Assembly: GCF_023734135.1 (NCBI RefSeq)
Contig: NZ_AP025730.1
Span: forward strand, 5,580,001-5,644,000
Length of the DNA: 64,000 bases
Direction: 5' to 3'
DNA from: Sphaerotilus microaerophilus
GTDB lineage: Bacteria; Pseudomonadota; Gammaproteobacteria; Burkholderiales; Burkholderiaceae_C
The notes under the pieces are model-generated. The model had not been told where the DNA came from, did no database searches, and saw only the letters and a program-made list of their open reading frames with translations. The number at the start of each line of letters is the position of its first letter. Position 1 is the first letter of the stretch. Shown here in pieces: positions 56,057-64,000 of this stretch. The position numbers and the translations under genes were made by a program.

Positions 56057-56556
56057 GCCGGCTCCTCGGTATGCAGCCAGGTGGACACCTCAGTCTGCAG
56101 TCGGGACAGGGGGGCCGTGGCGTCCAGCCGCCGCACGCGCGGCTCGCCCAGCGGCGACTCCAACGTGGCGAACTGGTTGTCCACCAGGCGGGGGGAAAAG
56201 AAGTGCGCCGAGCGCGCGGCAACCCGTGCCTGCGCCTCTTCCGGCGCGATGTCGAGGAAGGCGAAGCGCAGCCCCGGCGAGGCCGAGCGCAGCACATCGC
56301 GGTAGCTGCGGCGCAGTGCCGAGCAGGCCAGCACGCAGCCCTGCGGGTGCGCGCACAACTCGGCGGCCAGGCGTTCCAACCAGCCGGCACGGTCGGCGTC
56401 GGTCAGCGCCACGCCGGCGCGCATCTTCTCGCGGCTGGCCTCGCTGTGGTGGGCGTCGCCCTCCACCAGCGGCAGCCCCTCGGCCTCAGCCACCGCCGCC
56501 GCCAGGCTGGACTTGCCGCAGCCGGACACACCCATGATCACCAGGGAATCATTCAT
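56053..56556 (-). CDS. gntK: Gluconokinase
   Basis: A 167-residue kinase starting MNDSLVIMGVSGCGKSS with the P-loop at 9-17; EGDAHHS, CSALRRSYRDVLR and HFFSPRLVDNQFATLE are characteristic of GntK. It converts gluconate to 6-phosphogluconate. As first gene of the kinase-TRAP operon it suggests uptake and phosphorylation of gluconate. One operator for the divergent LacI-type regulator lies six bases upstream of the start codon, where binding would block expression. Confidence 0.93.
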   Translation of the reverse strand: MNDSLVIMGVSGCGKSSLAAAVAEAEGLPLVEGDAHHSEASREKMRAGVALTDADRAGWLERLAAELCAHPQGCVLACSALRRSYRDVLRSASPGLRFAFLDIAPEEAQARVAARSAHFFSPRLVDNQFATLESPLGEPRVRRLDATAPLSRLQTEVSTWLHTEEPA

Positions 56557-56561
56557 CGCTT

Positions 56562-56575
56562 GGACAGCGCTATCC
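56562..56575. promoter_or_regulatory. Operator 1 of the GntR-like repressor
   Basis: GGACAGCGCTATCC is a near-perfect palindrome with the central CGCG-like core AGCGCT, next to the gntK start. It differs by one base from operator 2. Confidence 0.75.
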
Positions 56576-56692
56576 AGAGTTGTCAAAAAAATTGCCCGAT
56601 CGGAGCCTTCGGCCAGAATCGCGCTCCTGCAGCGTCGTGCTGCCTCGGACATCGCCATCCCGATCCGCAGCACCTGCTGGACGCAAGAGATT

Positions 56693-56706
56693 GGATAGCG
56701 CTATCC
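56693..56706. promoter_or_regulatory. Operator 2 of the GntR-like repressor
   Basis: GGATAGCGCTATCC is a perfect 14-bp palindrome, 43 bases before the regulator start. Its centre is 131 bp from that of operator 1, about 12.5 helical turns, so DNA looping is possible but not ideally phased. Confidence 0.8.
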
Positions 56707-56749
56707 TACGGACATCGCGACGCCGGCAGATCAGTGAAAACCCTCGATC

Positions 56750-57799
56750 ATGAGCGCCTCCAGCCCCGCCCCTCCCCTCCGCTCCCGAGCCACCGGCCGC
56801 GTCACCCTGGCCGATGTGGCCCGCCTGGCCGAAGTCAGCCCGATCACCGTCTCGCGCGCGCTGCGCGGCGAGCGCGCGGTGGACCCGGCGCTGATCGAGC
56901 GGGTCAAGGACGCCGCCGCCAAGCTCGGCTATGTGCCGGACCCGGCCGCGCGTGCGCTGGCCTCGCAGCGCAGCTCGCACGTGGCGGTGCTGATCCCGGC
57001 GCTGTCCAACGCGCTGTTCGTCGACCTGCTCGAAGCCGCGCAGCGCACCCTGCGCCCGGCGGGTTACCAGACGCTCATCGGCATCACGCACTACGACCCG
57101 ATCGAAGAGGAGCAGCTGCTGCGCGAGCAGCTGCAGCACCGCCCGGCCGGCCTGCTGGTGACCGGGCTGGACCGCAGCGAGGCCACGCGCGCGCTGATCA
57201 CCGCCAGCGGTGTGCCCTGCGTGCATCTGATGGAAACCAGCGACGCGCCGGGCGTGTACTCGGTGGGTCTGTCGCAGGAGGAGGCCGGCGCGGCGATGAC
57301 GCGCCACCTGCTGGCACGCGGGCGCCGCCGCATCGCCTTTGCCGCCGCGCAGCTCGACCCCCGCACGCTGCAGCGCCTGGCCGGCTGGCGCCGCGAGATG
57401 GTCAACGCCGGGCTGCACGACCCGGCGCTGGAGTGGCTCAACCCGGCGCCCTCGTCGCTGGCCGAAGGCGCCCGCATGTTCGAGCAGATCGCCGCCCACC
57501 GCCCGGCCGACAAGCCGCCAGTGGACGCGATCTTCTTCTGCAACGACGACCTGGCGCAGGGCGCGCTGCTCGCCGCCCTGCGGCTGGGCGTGGCGGTGCC
57601 GGCGCAGATCGCCATCGCGGGCTTCAACGACCTGACTGGCAGCGACCAGATGGTCCCGCCGCTGACCAGCGTGCGCACCCCGCGCAGCGAGATGGGCCGC
57701 GCGGCCGCGCAGATGCTGCTGGGGCTGATGCGGGGCGAGACCCCCCCCGCGCCCAGCCTGGACCTGGGCTTCGATCTGGTGGTGCGCGGCAGCAGCTGA
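56750..57799 (+). CDS. gntR: LacI-family repressor, GntR-like
   Basis: A 349-residue repressor: LacI HTH and hinge (VTLADVARLAEVSPITVSRALRGERAVDPALIERVKDAAAKLGYVPDPAARALAS) and a periplasmic-binding-type domain with FFCNDDLAQGALLAAL and IAGFNDLTGSDQMVPPLTSVRTP. The divergent gluconokinase-TRAP operon and two shared palindromes make gluconate or its phosphate the likely inducer. The N-terminus has a Ser/Pro-rich lead before the HTH. Confidence 0.9.
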   Translation: MSASSPAPPLRSRATGRVTLADVARLAEVSPITVSRALRGERAVDPALIERVKDAAAKLGYVPDPAARALASQRSSHVAVLIPALSNALFVDLLEAAQRTLRPAGYQTLIGITHYDPIEEEQLLREQLQHRPAGLLVTGLDRSEATRALITASGVPCVHLMETSDAPGVYSVGLSQEEAGAAMTRHLLARGRRRIAFAAAQLDPRTLQRLAGWRREMVNAGLHDPALEWLNPAPSSLAEGARMFEQIAAHRPADKPPVDAIFFCNDDLAQGALLAALRLGVAVPAQIAIAGFNDLTGSDQMVPPLTSVRTPRSEMGRAAAQMLLGLMRGETPPAPSLDLGFDLVVRGSS

Positions 57800-57883
57800 G
57801 GCTTCGCAGCTGGGCTGCGGCGAGCCGGCCCGTTTCGCCTCAAGCCCTGTGGACCCTGGCCGATAACACAGACAAGCGGACAG

Positions 57884-59531
57884 GTGAGCCGCCCTGGCGA
57901 GGCCTGCTTGAACGACTTTTCCTCCCCCGCGCCGCCGGGATGGGCCCTGCGGCTGAAACGAGGACCGAAAGCGCCTCCCGGAAGTCTGGCAGTGCGCCTG
58001 TCCAGGGACGCCCAGCGTCTGGCCACCTACGGCATGGCATGGGTGGCCGCACTCTCGCTCGTCGTGACCGGATGGCTGCTCTGGCAGCACGCCGAGGCCT
58101 CGCTGCGGCTCGCCGGCAGCGAGCTGCGGGGCGAACTCGCCGCGGGCCTGGAAGGTCTGCACGGCGGGCAGTCCGAGATGGTGCGACACGGCCGCCTGCG
58201 CCAGGCCGCGCAGGATGGACCGACTAGCGACGCCGCCGCCGCAGTGTCAGCCGACTTGAACGAATACCTGCAGGCGCACGGCGCCGTCACAGGCATCTGG
58301 CTGGTGGACGACAGCGCCCGCCTGGTGGTGGCGCAGCAGGCCGCCAACCTGGCCGACTCCCCACCGGAGCTGCCGCCGCTCGTGCGCTCGATGGCGCAGG
58401 CGGCGATGGTGGCCACCCGCCTGCAGACCGGCTGGCGCCAGGACGGCAGCCACCGCGAGCTCCTGTTGGCACAACCCGTGCGCTTCAATGGCTCGCGCCA
58501 TATCGATGGCGCGCTGGTCAGCGCCGTGTCGATCGACACCCTGCTCCAGCCTGGCCCGCAGCGAACTGATCGGACTGGCGGGTACCGACTTCGACGACCG
58601 CCTGGCCGAACGGGTGGCACAGCTCAACCCCCCCGGCATGGCCCAGTGGCATCGTGAACACAGCACCACGGATGGCAACTCCGAAAGCACCGACGTGATG
58701 GTGCTGCACGGCCCACCCCAACGCGTGGTGGTGTGCGCCCGGCGCGACTGCGATGCCCCCAATGTCTCGCGCGTGCTGCACCTGCGTGACATCACCCGCG
58801 AGACGGAGGTGGACCGCATGAAGAGCGAGTTCCTGTCCACCGCCGCGCACGAGCTGCGCACCCCGATGGCCAGCATCCGCGGCTTCTCGGACCTTCTGAT
58901 GCTGCGCAAGTTCGATGAGGAACGCACCCGCGACCTGCTGCAGACCATCAACCGCCAGTCGATCTGGCTGACCGACATGGTCAACGAGCTGCTCGACTTG
59001 GCGCGCATCGAGGCGCGCAAGGGCAAGGACTTCCAGCTCGAAGTCACCCAGCTGCGCGACGCCGCCGACGCCGCGGTGAAGAGCCTGCTGGTACCCGGTG
59101 ACGAGCGCCGGGTGCGCTGCCTGCTCGTGGAGGACCTGCCGCCGGTGCACGTGGACCGGGCCAAGATCCAGCATGCGCTGACCAATGTGCTGTCCAACGC
59201 CTACAAGTACTCACCGGCCGGCGGCGAGATTGAGCTGCGCCTGCTGCAGCGCCCACAGCCCGAAGGCAGCTCTGGCGGCACGGCGCAGGTGGGCATTGCG
59301 GTGCGCGACCAGGGCATCGGCATGGCGCCCGAGCACGCTGCGCGGGCCTTCGAGCGCTTCTTCCGCGCCGACAGCTCCGGCAGCATCCCCGGCACCGGGC
59401 TGGGCCTGGCGCTGGTCAAGGAGATCGTCGAGCTGCACGGCGGCCAGGTCGAGCTGCACAGCGAGCTGGGAATCGGCACCACCGTGACCCTGTGGCTGCC
59501 GGCCTGGGACAAGGAAACGGTCGACGGCTGA
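57884..59531 (+). pseudogene. Membrane sensor histidine kinase with +1 frameshift
   Basis: Two overlapping frames make one kinase. The first (from GTG 57884) has a TM segment (WVAALSLVVTGWLLW) and a periplasmic region up to SIDTLLQ; the second continues LARSELIGLAGTDF, then the H-box STAAHELRTPM, N-box NVLSNAYKYSP, G1 DQGIGMAP and G2 GTGLGLALVKEI. Frames meet at about 58550, where one extra C in CTCCAGCCTGGCC explains the shift. The second membrane segment expected after the periplasmic part is not clear. This is a real mutation or a sequencing error. No response regulator gene is adjacent. Confidence 0.82.
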
Positions 59532-59561
59532 CGGCAGGTCTGACGGCCGACGGCAGGTCTG
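59531..59561. repeat. 12-bp direct repeat after the kinase gene
   Basis: ACGGCAGGTCTG occurs at 59531-59542 and 59550-59561 in the short gap between the convergent kinase and AAA genes. It may be a duplication by slippage. Confidence 0.7.
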
Positions 59562-59580
59562 CCGGCACGGCAGCAGGCCG

Positions 59581-60843
59581 TCACGCCGGTGCGCCGGCGG
59601 CTCCTTTCGCCCAGGCGGCGCGCAGCCCGGCCGCGGCGCCAGCGGGCTCATCGGCCGCCAGCAGGGTCTGCTGGATCTGCGCGGGCGACAGCGCCTGCGC
59701 CGGGTAGTCCGCCAGCAGCGGCTCGGCCACGCCCGCCGCCGCAGGGAAAAAGCGCAGGAACAGCCCGCGCAGCTGCTCGGCCGTCGCGTTGCCCAGCTCC
59801 ACCGCCAGGTCGACGCGCCCGGGGCGGATCAGCGCTGCGTCCAGCCGCGCGTGGTGGTTGGTGGTCAGCACCACGATGCGGCCCTCCTGCGCCGCCACGC
59901 CGTCCAGCGCGTTGAGCAGGCCGGAAAAGCTGACCTCGATGCGCGCATCCTGCTTCTCCCGGGCGACGAAGAAGGCGTCCACATCCTCGATCAGGATCAG
60001 CGAGCGCGGCGGCGTGCGCTGCAGCAGCTCGGCCATGCTGTGGTCGTTGAGCTTGGGGTTGGTCAGCGACAGGGTGCAGAGCTTGAGCCGCAGCTCGCCC
60101 GCCAGCGCGTAGGCCACGCTGGTCTTGCCCGTGCCGGGCGGCCCGTACAGGAGGTAGCCACGCCGCCAGGGGATGCCCAGCTGCGCGTACCACTCGCGCC
60201 GGGCGAAGAAGCCGTGGATGTCGTCGCGCAGCCGGGCGGCCACCCCGGCATCCAGGACCACCGAGTCCAGGCTGCGGCGCACCTTGCTGTCGGCCAGCCG
60301 CCAGTCCTCGCCCCAGCGGTCCACGGCGTAGAGCGACAGGCGGTGCGCCCGCTTGGCCTCGGCATGGCGCAGCGCGCCTTCCAGCACCTCCTCCAGCAGC
60401 CGGCGCGGGGCAAACAGGGCGCTGAGGTGGAAGGTCTCGACCACCTGCAGGTTGACCACGATCTCCCGGCGCAGCCACATCAGCCGGCCGCGGTACCAGA
60501 ACAGATGGAAGCCCGGCGCCGGGCTGTACTGCAGCGTCGGCGCGCCATCGGCCGCTTCGTCCTCGCTCTCGGCCACCGCCGGGTCGGCCTTCACCACCGT
60601 GAACCAGCGGCTCTTCTGTCCAAAGTGCTGATCATTCAGCCAGCCGACGAAGGCCGGGAACAGGTCGTTGCGGCTGTCCAGCGTGGCCGTGACCACCAGC
60701 GCACGCTGCAGCTGCGACCAAAGCAGGCCGGGCACATGGCGCAGCGAAGCCGCCAGCACCCCCACCAGCCCAAGCGCGATGCCGCCGGCGAAGACCTGGT
60801 TCTCGAACTGCTGGCGCAGGGCGTCGAGGAAGGTGGTCCACAT
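59581..60843 (-). CDS. BCS1-like AAA ATPase with N-terminal membrane anchor
   Basis: A 420-residue protein: an N-terminal hydrophobic segment (VFAGGIALGLVGVLAASL), a BCS1-specific beta-rich middle domain (TLQYSPAPGFHLFWYRGRLMWLRRE), and an AAA module with GPPGTGKTS (Walker A), LILIEDVDAFF (Walker B), LTTNHHARLDAALIRPGRVD (sensor and second region of homology). Mitochondrial Bcs1 moves folded Rieske protein; bacterial relatives are uncharacterised and there is no bc1 gene here. ATG 60843 is used; its ribosome site is weak. Neighbours are toxin-antitoxin and TIR-STAND genes. Confidence 0.87.
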   Translation of the reverse strand: MWTTFLDALRQQFENQVFAGGIALGLVGVLAASLRHVPGLLWSQLQRALVVTATLDSRNDLFPAFVGWLNDQHFGQKSRWFTVVKADPAVAESEDEAADGAPTLQYSPAPGFHLFWYRGRLMWLRREIVVNLQVVETFHLSALFAPRRLLEEVLEGALRHAEAKRAHRLSLYAVDRWGEDWRLADSKVRRSLDSVVLDAGVAARLRDDIHGFFARREWYAQLGIPWRRGYLLYGPPGTGKTSVAYALAGELRLKLCTLSLTNPKLNDHSMAELLQRTPPRSLILIEDVDAFFVAREKQDARIEVSFSGLLNALDGVAAQEGRIVVLTTNHHARLDAALIRPGRVDLAVELGNATAEQLRGLFLRFFPAAAGVAEPLLADYPAQALSPAQIQQTLLAADEPAGAAAGLRAAWAKGAAGAPA

Positions 60844-60871
60844 GGTGTCTTTGTCGGATTTCCGGCCCTGG

Positions 60872-61171
60872 TTACCAGCCCTGGTGCAGGAAGTCGATGG
60901 CATCCAAGATCGCGTTGCTTTCGTGATCCAGCGCTGCCAGCTGCTGCCGGAGTTCCGCGGCCGGAACGGCGGCCATGAACTGGGTCGCCATCACCACCGG
61001 CACACCGTTCACCTGAAAGCGTGGATTGAGCCGGTCCGCGGGCGTCGGCGCCTGGTCCAGCGGCAGCAGGGGTACGACCACGCGGGTATTGAGCCGACTG
61101 AGCAGGTTGGCCTGAACGTCGAGCAGGTATCCGCCTCCATCCACGCCGGCATACACGTCAAAGCGGGCCAT
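60872..61171 (-). CDS. ccdB: CcdB-family toxin
   Basis: A 99-residue protein with the CcdB fold: RFDVYAGVDGGGYLLDVQANLLSRLNTRVVVPLLP at the N-terminus, PVVMATQFMAAVP in the middle, and IDFLHQGW at the C-terminus, ending in Gly-Trp near the gyrase-poisoning Trp of F-plasmid CcdB (which ends Trp-Gly-Ile). It should trap DNA gyrase. Its ATG overlaps the antitoxin stop by one base. Confidence 0.9.
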   Translation of the reverse strand: MARFDVYAGVDGGGYLLDVQANLLSRLNTRVVVPLLPLDQAPTPADRLNPRFQVNGVPVVMATQFMAAVPAAELRQQLAALDHESNAILDAIDFLHQGW

Positions 61172-61413
61172 CAGAAATTCCTGAACCGGGCCAGCGGCAA
61201 CCCGTGCCGTTCAACGTAGGCGTTGGAGCTGTCGAGAGCCGCACTGTTCGCCCTGAGCCACTGGCCGGCCTCAGCCTCAGCCACCGCCTGCCGCAACCCC
61301 GCCTCGCTGGCCTGGGACACGTTGATCTTCAATGCTTTGGCCTGCGCCAGCAGTGCCGCATCCACAGTGATGTTGGTGGCCTTGCGGGTAGAAGATGCAG
61401 CCCGGATGGTCAT
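61171..61413 (-). CDS. ccdA: CcdA-family antitoxin
   Basis: An 80-residue ribbon-helix-helix protein (RKATNITVDAALLAQAKALKINVSQASEAGLRQAVAEAEAGQWLRAN) with a C-terminal tail ending HGLPLARFRNF, the CcdA layout. It binds CcdB and represses the pair. ATG 61413 gives the usual length; the upstream open frame is not needed. It is divergent from the TIR-STAND gene. Confidence 0.9.
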   Translation of the reverse strand: MTIRAASSTRKATNITVDAALLAQAKALKINVSQASEAGLRQAVAEAEAGQWLRANSAALDSSNAYVERHGLPLARFRNF

Positions 61414-61556
61414 GATCGATGGCGATGAGAATGTTGGACTCGATGTTGCCACCCACAGGCTTGACCTGCAATCGGGCGGCCGCGCCAAGTCGACACCGCG
61501 AGCGCCGCCGAGGCATGAACTTGCGCTGTAAAGTGCCCGTTCCGGGAGAGAACGTC

Positions 61557-64000
61557 ATGGCACCAGCACCATCGGGCGACTTGTCGCGGCCGCCACGGCA
61601 GGCCTTTATCTCGCACGCCACCGCCGACGACGGCTACGTGGCGGAGCTGGAGTCCTTTCTGCGCGCGGCCGGGCTGGCGGAGGTGTTCAACGACGCCGCA
61701 TCCATCCGGCCGGACGACGCCTTTTGGCCCGTGATTCAGCAGGGCATTGCGGACAGCGAGCTGTTCGTCTGCGTCATCTCTGCGGCCTCCAGCGCGTCGG
61801 ACTGGGTGCGGCGCGAGGTCGAACATGCCCGCAGCCTGGGCGGGCGGGTCATCGGCCTGCGCATCGACCGCTCGCCCGTACCGCCCTATTTCGCCGGCCG
61901 CGATGTCATCAACTTCGTCGTCGGTCCAACGGCCGAGCGGCGAATTGACATCGACCGTCAGAACCGCTTCACCAAATACGCCCCCGAGCGCCTTCTCGGC
62001 CGGGATCCCGAGCTTGCACTCATCTCCGACGCCTGGAAAAAAGCACTTCGCGCCGAAGCGGGCCGGCCGCACATCCTGACCTTCGTCGCGCTGGGCGGTG
62101 AGGGCAAGACCTCGCTGGTGGCGAAGTGGGCGGTGGACGAGTTGAGTGCGAAGGGCTGGCCGGGCTGCGAGGCGGCGTTTGCCTGGTCTTTCTACAGCCA
62201 GGGCACGCGCGACCAGGTAGCGGCTTCGTCAGACGCCTTCCTGAAAGCCGCGTTGGACTTCTTTGCCGACGACGATGCCGACCGCGCCTTCGCCGCCGGC
62301 CCGGCCGGTGCTTATGAGAAAGGCCAGCGCCTGGCCCGCCTGGTCGGCAGCCGGCGCAGCCTGCTGATCCTCGACGGGCTGGAGCCGCTGCAATACGCCC
62401 CGACGGCGCCGACCGGCAGCCAGTTGAAGGACCAGGGCCTCGCCGCGCTGCTCAAGGGGCTGGCGCAGCAGAGCCAGGGGCTGTGTCTGGTGACCACGCG
62501 GTATTCGGTGCCGGACTTGAAGGCCTTCCGGCAGAGCACGGCGCCGGAGCATGAACTAAAGCGCCTGAGCCCCGAGGCCGGCACGCACCTGCTGACCACG
62601 CTGGGCGTCACGGGCTCTGCGCAGGAACTCCAGGCCGCGGTGGAAGAGGTCAAGGGCCACGCCCTCACCCTGCAGCTGCTCGGCAGCTGGCTGCGCGACG
62701 CGCACGCTGGCGACATCCGCCAGCGCCAGCTCGTCAAGCTGGAAGAGGCCGACGCCGAGGAACAGGGCGGCCATGCCTTCCGCGTCATGGCGGCCTACGA
62801 GGCGAGCTTTGAGCGTGAAGGCGACGCCGGCCGCCGCGCCCTGGCCCTGCTGCGCCTGCTCGGCCTGTTCGACCGGCCGGTCACGGCGGATTGCTTCGAG
62901 GCACTGCGGCAGCCGCCGGTCATCGCCGGCCTCACCGAGCCACTCTTTGCTGGTCGTTCGCAGGAGCACCAAGTAGTCGGATTCGGCGGATGGGTACGGC
63001 GACTTTTCGGGGCGAAGGAAAGGATCAAGTACGAGCGGGTAAGCCCTGCTGTCATCAATGTCGCGCTCCAGCGCCTCGAATCCGCCCGCCTGCTCACCGT
63101 CCACCGTGAAGCCGGCAGCGGCCACCTGCTCAGCCTCGACGCCCACCCGCTGCTACGCGAATACTTCGCCCGCCAGTTGCGCGAGCAGCAACCCGACGCC
63201 TGGCGGGCGGCGCATGGCCGGCTCTTCGAGCACCTGTGCGCCAGAACCAACGAAGGCGATCAGCCCACGCTCGAAGACCTGCAGCCGCTTTATCAAGCCG
63301 TGGCGCATGGCTGTCTGGCGGGATTGCAGCAGCGGGCTTGTGAAGAGGTTTACTACGCCCGTATCGCTCGGAAAGCCGAGGCTTACGCAGTCAAAAAGCT
63401 CGGCGCCTTCGGTTCGGATCTGGGCGCCGTGGCGTGTTTCTTCGACCAGCCCTGGCAGCGGGTGTCGCCCGCCTTGACGGAGGCTGACCAAGCTTGGCTG
63501 CTGAACCAGGCAGCCTTCCGCCTGCGCGCCTTGGGCCGGCTGACCGAAGCCCTTGAGCCGATGCGTGCGGGGCTCAATGCCTACGTTGCGCGAAGCGAAT
63601 GGAAGTTTGCTGCCATCGCCGCCAGCAACCTGAGCGAACTGGAGATGACACTGGGCGAGGTGGCCGCAGCGGCGCAGGACGCCGAGCAGTCCGTGACCCA
63701 CGCCGACCGCAGCGGCGATGCGATCCAGCGCATGGTCAACCGCGCGACCCACGCCGACGCCCTGCACCAGGCGGGCCGCCGGGCCGAGGCGCTGAAGGGG
63801 TTCCGCGAGGCCGAGCAGATGCAGCAGGAGCTTCAGCCAAGCTACCCGCTGCTCTACTCGCTGCGAGGCTTCCGGTACGCCGACCAGCTGCTCGCCGCCC
63901 CTGAGCGTGCGGCGTGGCAGGCGGCGGCTGCGGGCCAGCACGGGCCCGCGGAAGAAGCGGCGGGGCATCACGAGGTGCTGCAGGCGGTCGGGCAGCGCGC
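61557..64000 (+). CDS. TIR-STAND NTPase-TPR protein, 3' end outside the window
   Basis: Open for 814 codons to the window end. Residues about 14-125 form a TIR domain (QAFISHATADDGYVAELESFL; Trp83 and Glu87 in SDWVRREVEHA, the usual catalytic Glu region of NADase TIRs). A STAND ATPase follows: P-loop VALGGEGKTSL (about 178-187), Walker B LLILDGLEPL (Asp273) and LVTTRYSVPDL, then a winged-helix part. From about residue 630 helical TPR-like repeats run to the edge. This is the layout of bacterial TIR-NLR defence proteins, which would destroy NAD+ on sensing infection. GGGAG precedes ATG. GC matches the chromosome, unlike the NACHT gene. Confidence 0.88.
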   Translation, partial: MAPAPSGDLSRPPRQAFISHATADDGYVAELESFLRAAGLAEVFNDAASIRPDDAFWPVIQQGIADSELFVCVISAASSASDWVRREVEHARSLGGRVIGLRIDRSPVPPYFAGRDVINFVVGPTAERRIDIDRQNRFTKYAPERLLGRDPELALISDAWKKALRAEAGRPHILTFVALGGEGKTSLVAKWAVDELSAKGWPGCEAAFAWSFYSQGTRDQVAASSDAFLKAALDFFADDDADRAFAAGPAGAYEKGQRLARLVGSRRSLLILDGLEPLQYAPTAPTGSQLKDQGLAALLKGLAQQSQGLCLVTTRYSVPDLKAFRQSTAPEHELKRLSPEAGTHLLTTLGVTGSAQELQAAVEEVKGHALTLQLLGSWLRDAHAGDIRQRQLVKLEEADAEEQGGHAFRVMAAYEASFEREGDAGRRALALLRLLGLFDRPVTADCFEALRQPPVIAGLTEPLFAGRSQEHQVVGFGGWVRRLFGAKERIKYERVSPAVINVALQRLESARLLTVHREAGSGHLLSLDAHPLLREYFARQLREQQPDAWRAAHGRLFEHLCARTNEGDQPTLEDLQPLYQAVAHGCLAGLQQRACEEVYYARIARKAEAYAVKKLGAFGSDLGAVACFFDQPWQRVSPALTEADQAWLLNQAAFRLRALGRLTEALEPMRAGLNAYVARSEWKFAAIAASNLSELEMTLGEVAAAAQDAEQSVTHADRSGDAIQRMVNRATHADALHQAGRRAEALKGFREAEQMQQELQPSYPLLYSLRGFRYADQLLAAPERAAWQAAAAGQHGPAEEAAGHHEVLQAVGQR

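Noticed and set aside
58540..58560. Programmed frameshifting in the sensor kinase
   Set aside because: The junction has no slippery run or following structure typical of programmed sites; mutation or sequencing error is simpler.
61223..61531. A plus-strand gene between ccdA and the TIR-STAND gene
   Set aside because: It is antisense to ccdA and overlaps the divergent promoter region; no ribosome site or family pattern.

Overview
This window looks like chromosome from a GC-rich betaproteobacterium of the Burkholderiales, in the general neighbourhood of the Rubrivivax/Leptothrix/Sphaerotilus group. That placement is inferred from gene content and codon use; no rRNA or tRNA was seen. The organism appears able to fix CO2 by the Calvin cycle using a form II RuBisCO, imports small acids through TRAP transporters, and uses chemotaxis and cyclic di-GMP signalling.

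Layout. 1-2.3 kb: the 3' end of a GH5-like glycoside hydrolase, a ParE-type toxin/antitoxin pair, a GNAT acetyltransferase and a small membrane protein. 2.6-8.6 kb: an RND efflux operon (adaptor, permease, DUF2892 protein, CsoR-family repressor) with an ATACC-N6-GGTAT operator, facing an ArsR-type regulator and a monoheme cytochrome c; sulfide or persulfide stress, or metal stress, is the likely theme. 8.7-16.2 kb: Calvin-cycle operon cbbE-F-P-T-Z-A-Y on the minus strand. 16.4-17.0 kb: a Phd/PIN toxin-antitoxin pair lying between that operon and its regulator cbbR (17.0-18.0 kb). 18.0-19.2 kb: a CPA2-type antiporter.

19.4-24.2 kb is an AT-rich foreign island. It holds one long STAND NTPase gene (helical N-terminus, NACHT, LRR-like C-terminus), split by a 1,158-bp insertion sequence with 13-bp inverted repeats and a 5-bp target duplication. 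Removing the element and one duplication copy restores a single frame of about 1,150 codons. 24.4-29.2 kb: a DapA-like aldolase, TRAP transporter and PfkB kinase operon. 29.3-30.3 kb: ohr-ohrR. 30.4-35.0 kb: cbbM-cbbQ-cbbO. The cbbM and cbbE operons share a promoter layout, GAATC-N20-TTnACCTTA-N14-TACAnT.

35.2-38.9 kb: a solute-binding protein, a diguanylate cyclase and a convergent HD-GYP response regulator. 39.0-43.5 kb: thiolase, TPMT-like methyltransferase, ABM protein, YaeQ and a chemoreceptor. 43.6-48.1 kb: a ligase-associated exonuclease gene broken by an IS110-family element, followed by its ATP-dependent DNA ligase. 48.2-53.1 kb: a small exported basic protein, a DUF5916 outer-membrane-like protein, a secreted Cache protein and a chemoreceptor. 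53.2-57.8 kb: a gluconate-type operon (gntK, TRAP genes) with a divergent LacI-family regulator and two matching palindromic operators. 57.9-59.5 kb: a sensor histidine kinase with a one-base frameshift. 59.6-64.0 kb: a BCS1-like AAA protein, CcdAB, and a TIR-STAND-TPR protein running off the window end, a second NLR-like defence candidate.

The most striking points are the two NLR-like proteins (one broken, one intact so far), the twin cbb promoters, the toxin-antitoxin pair between cbbR and its operon, and a CsoR-family repressor without the known ligand pattern.
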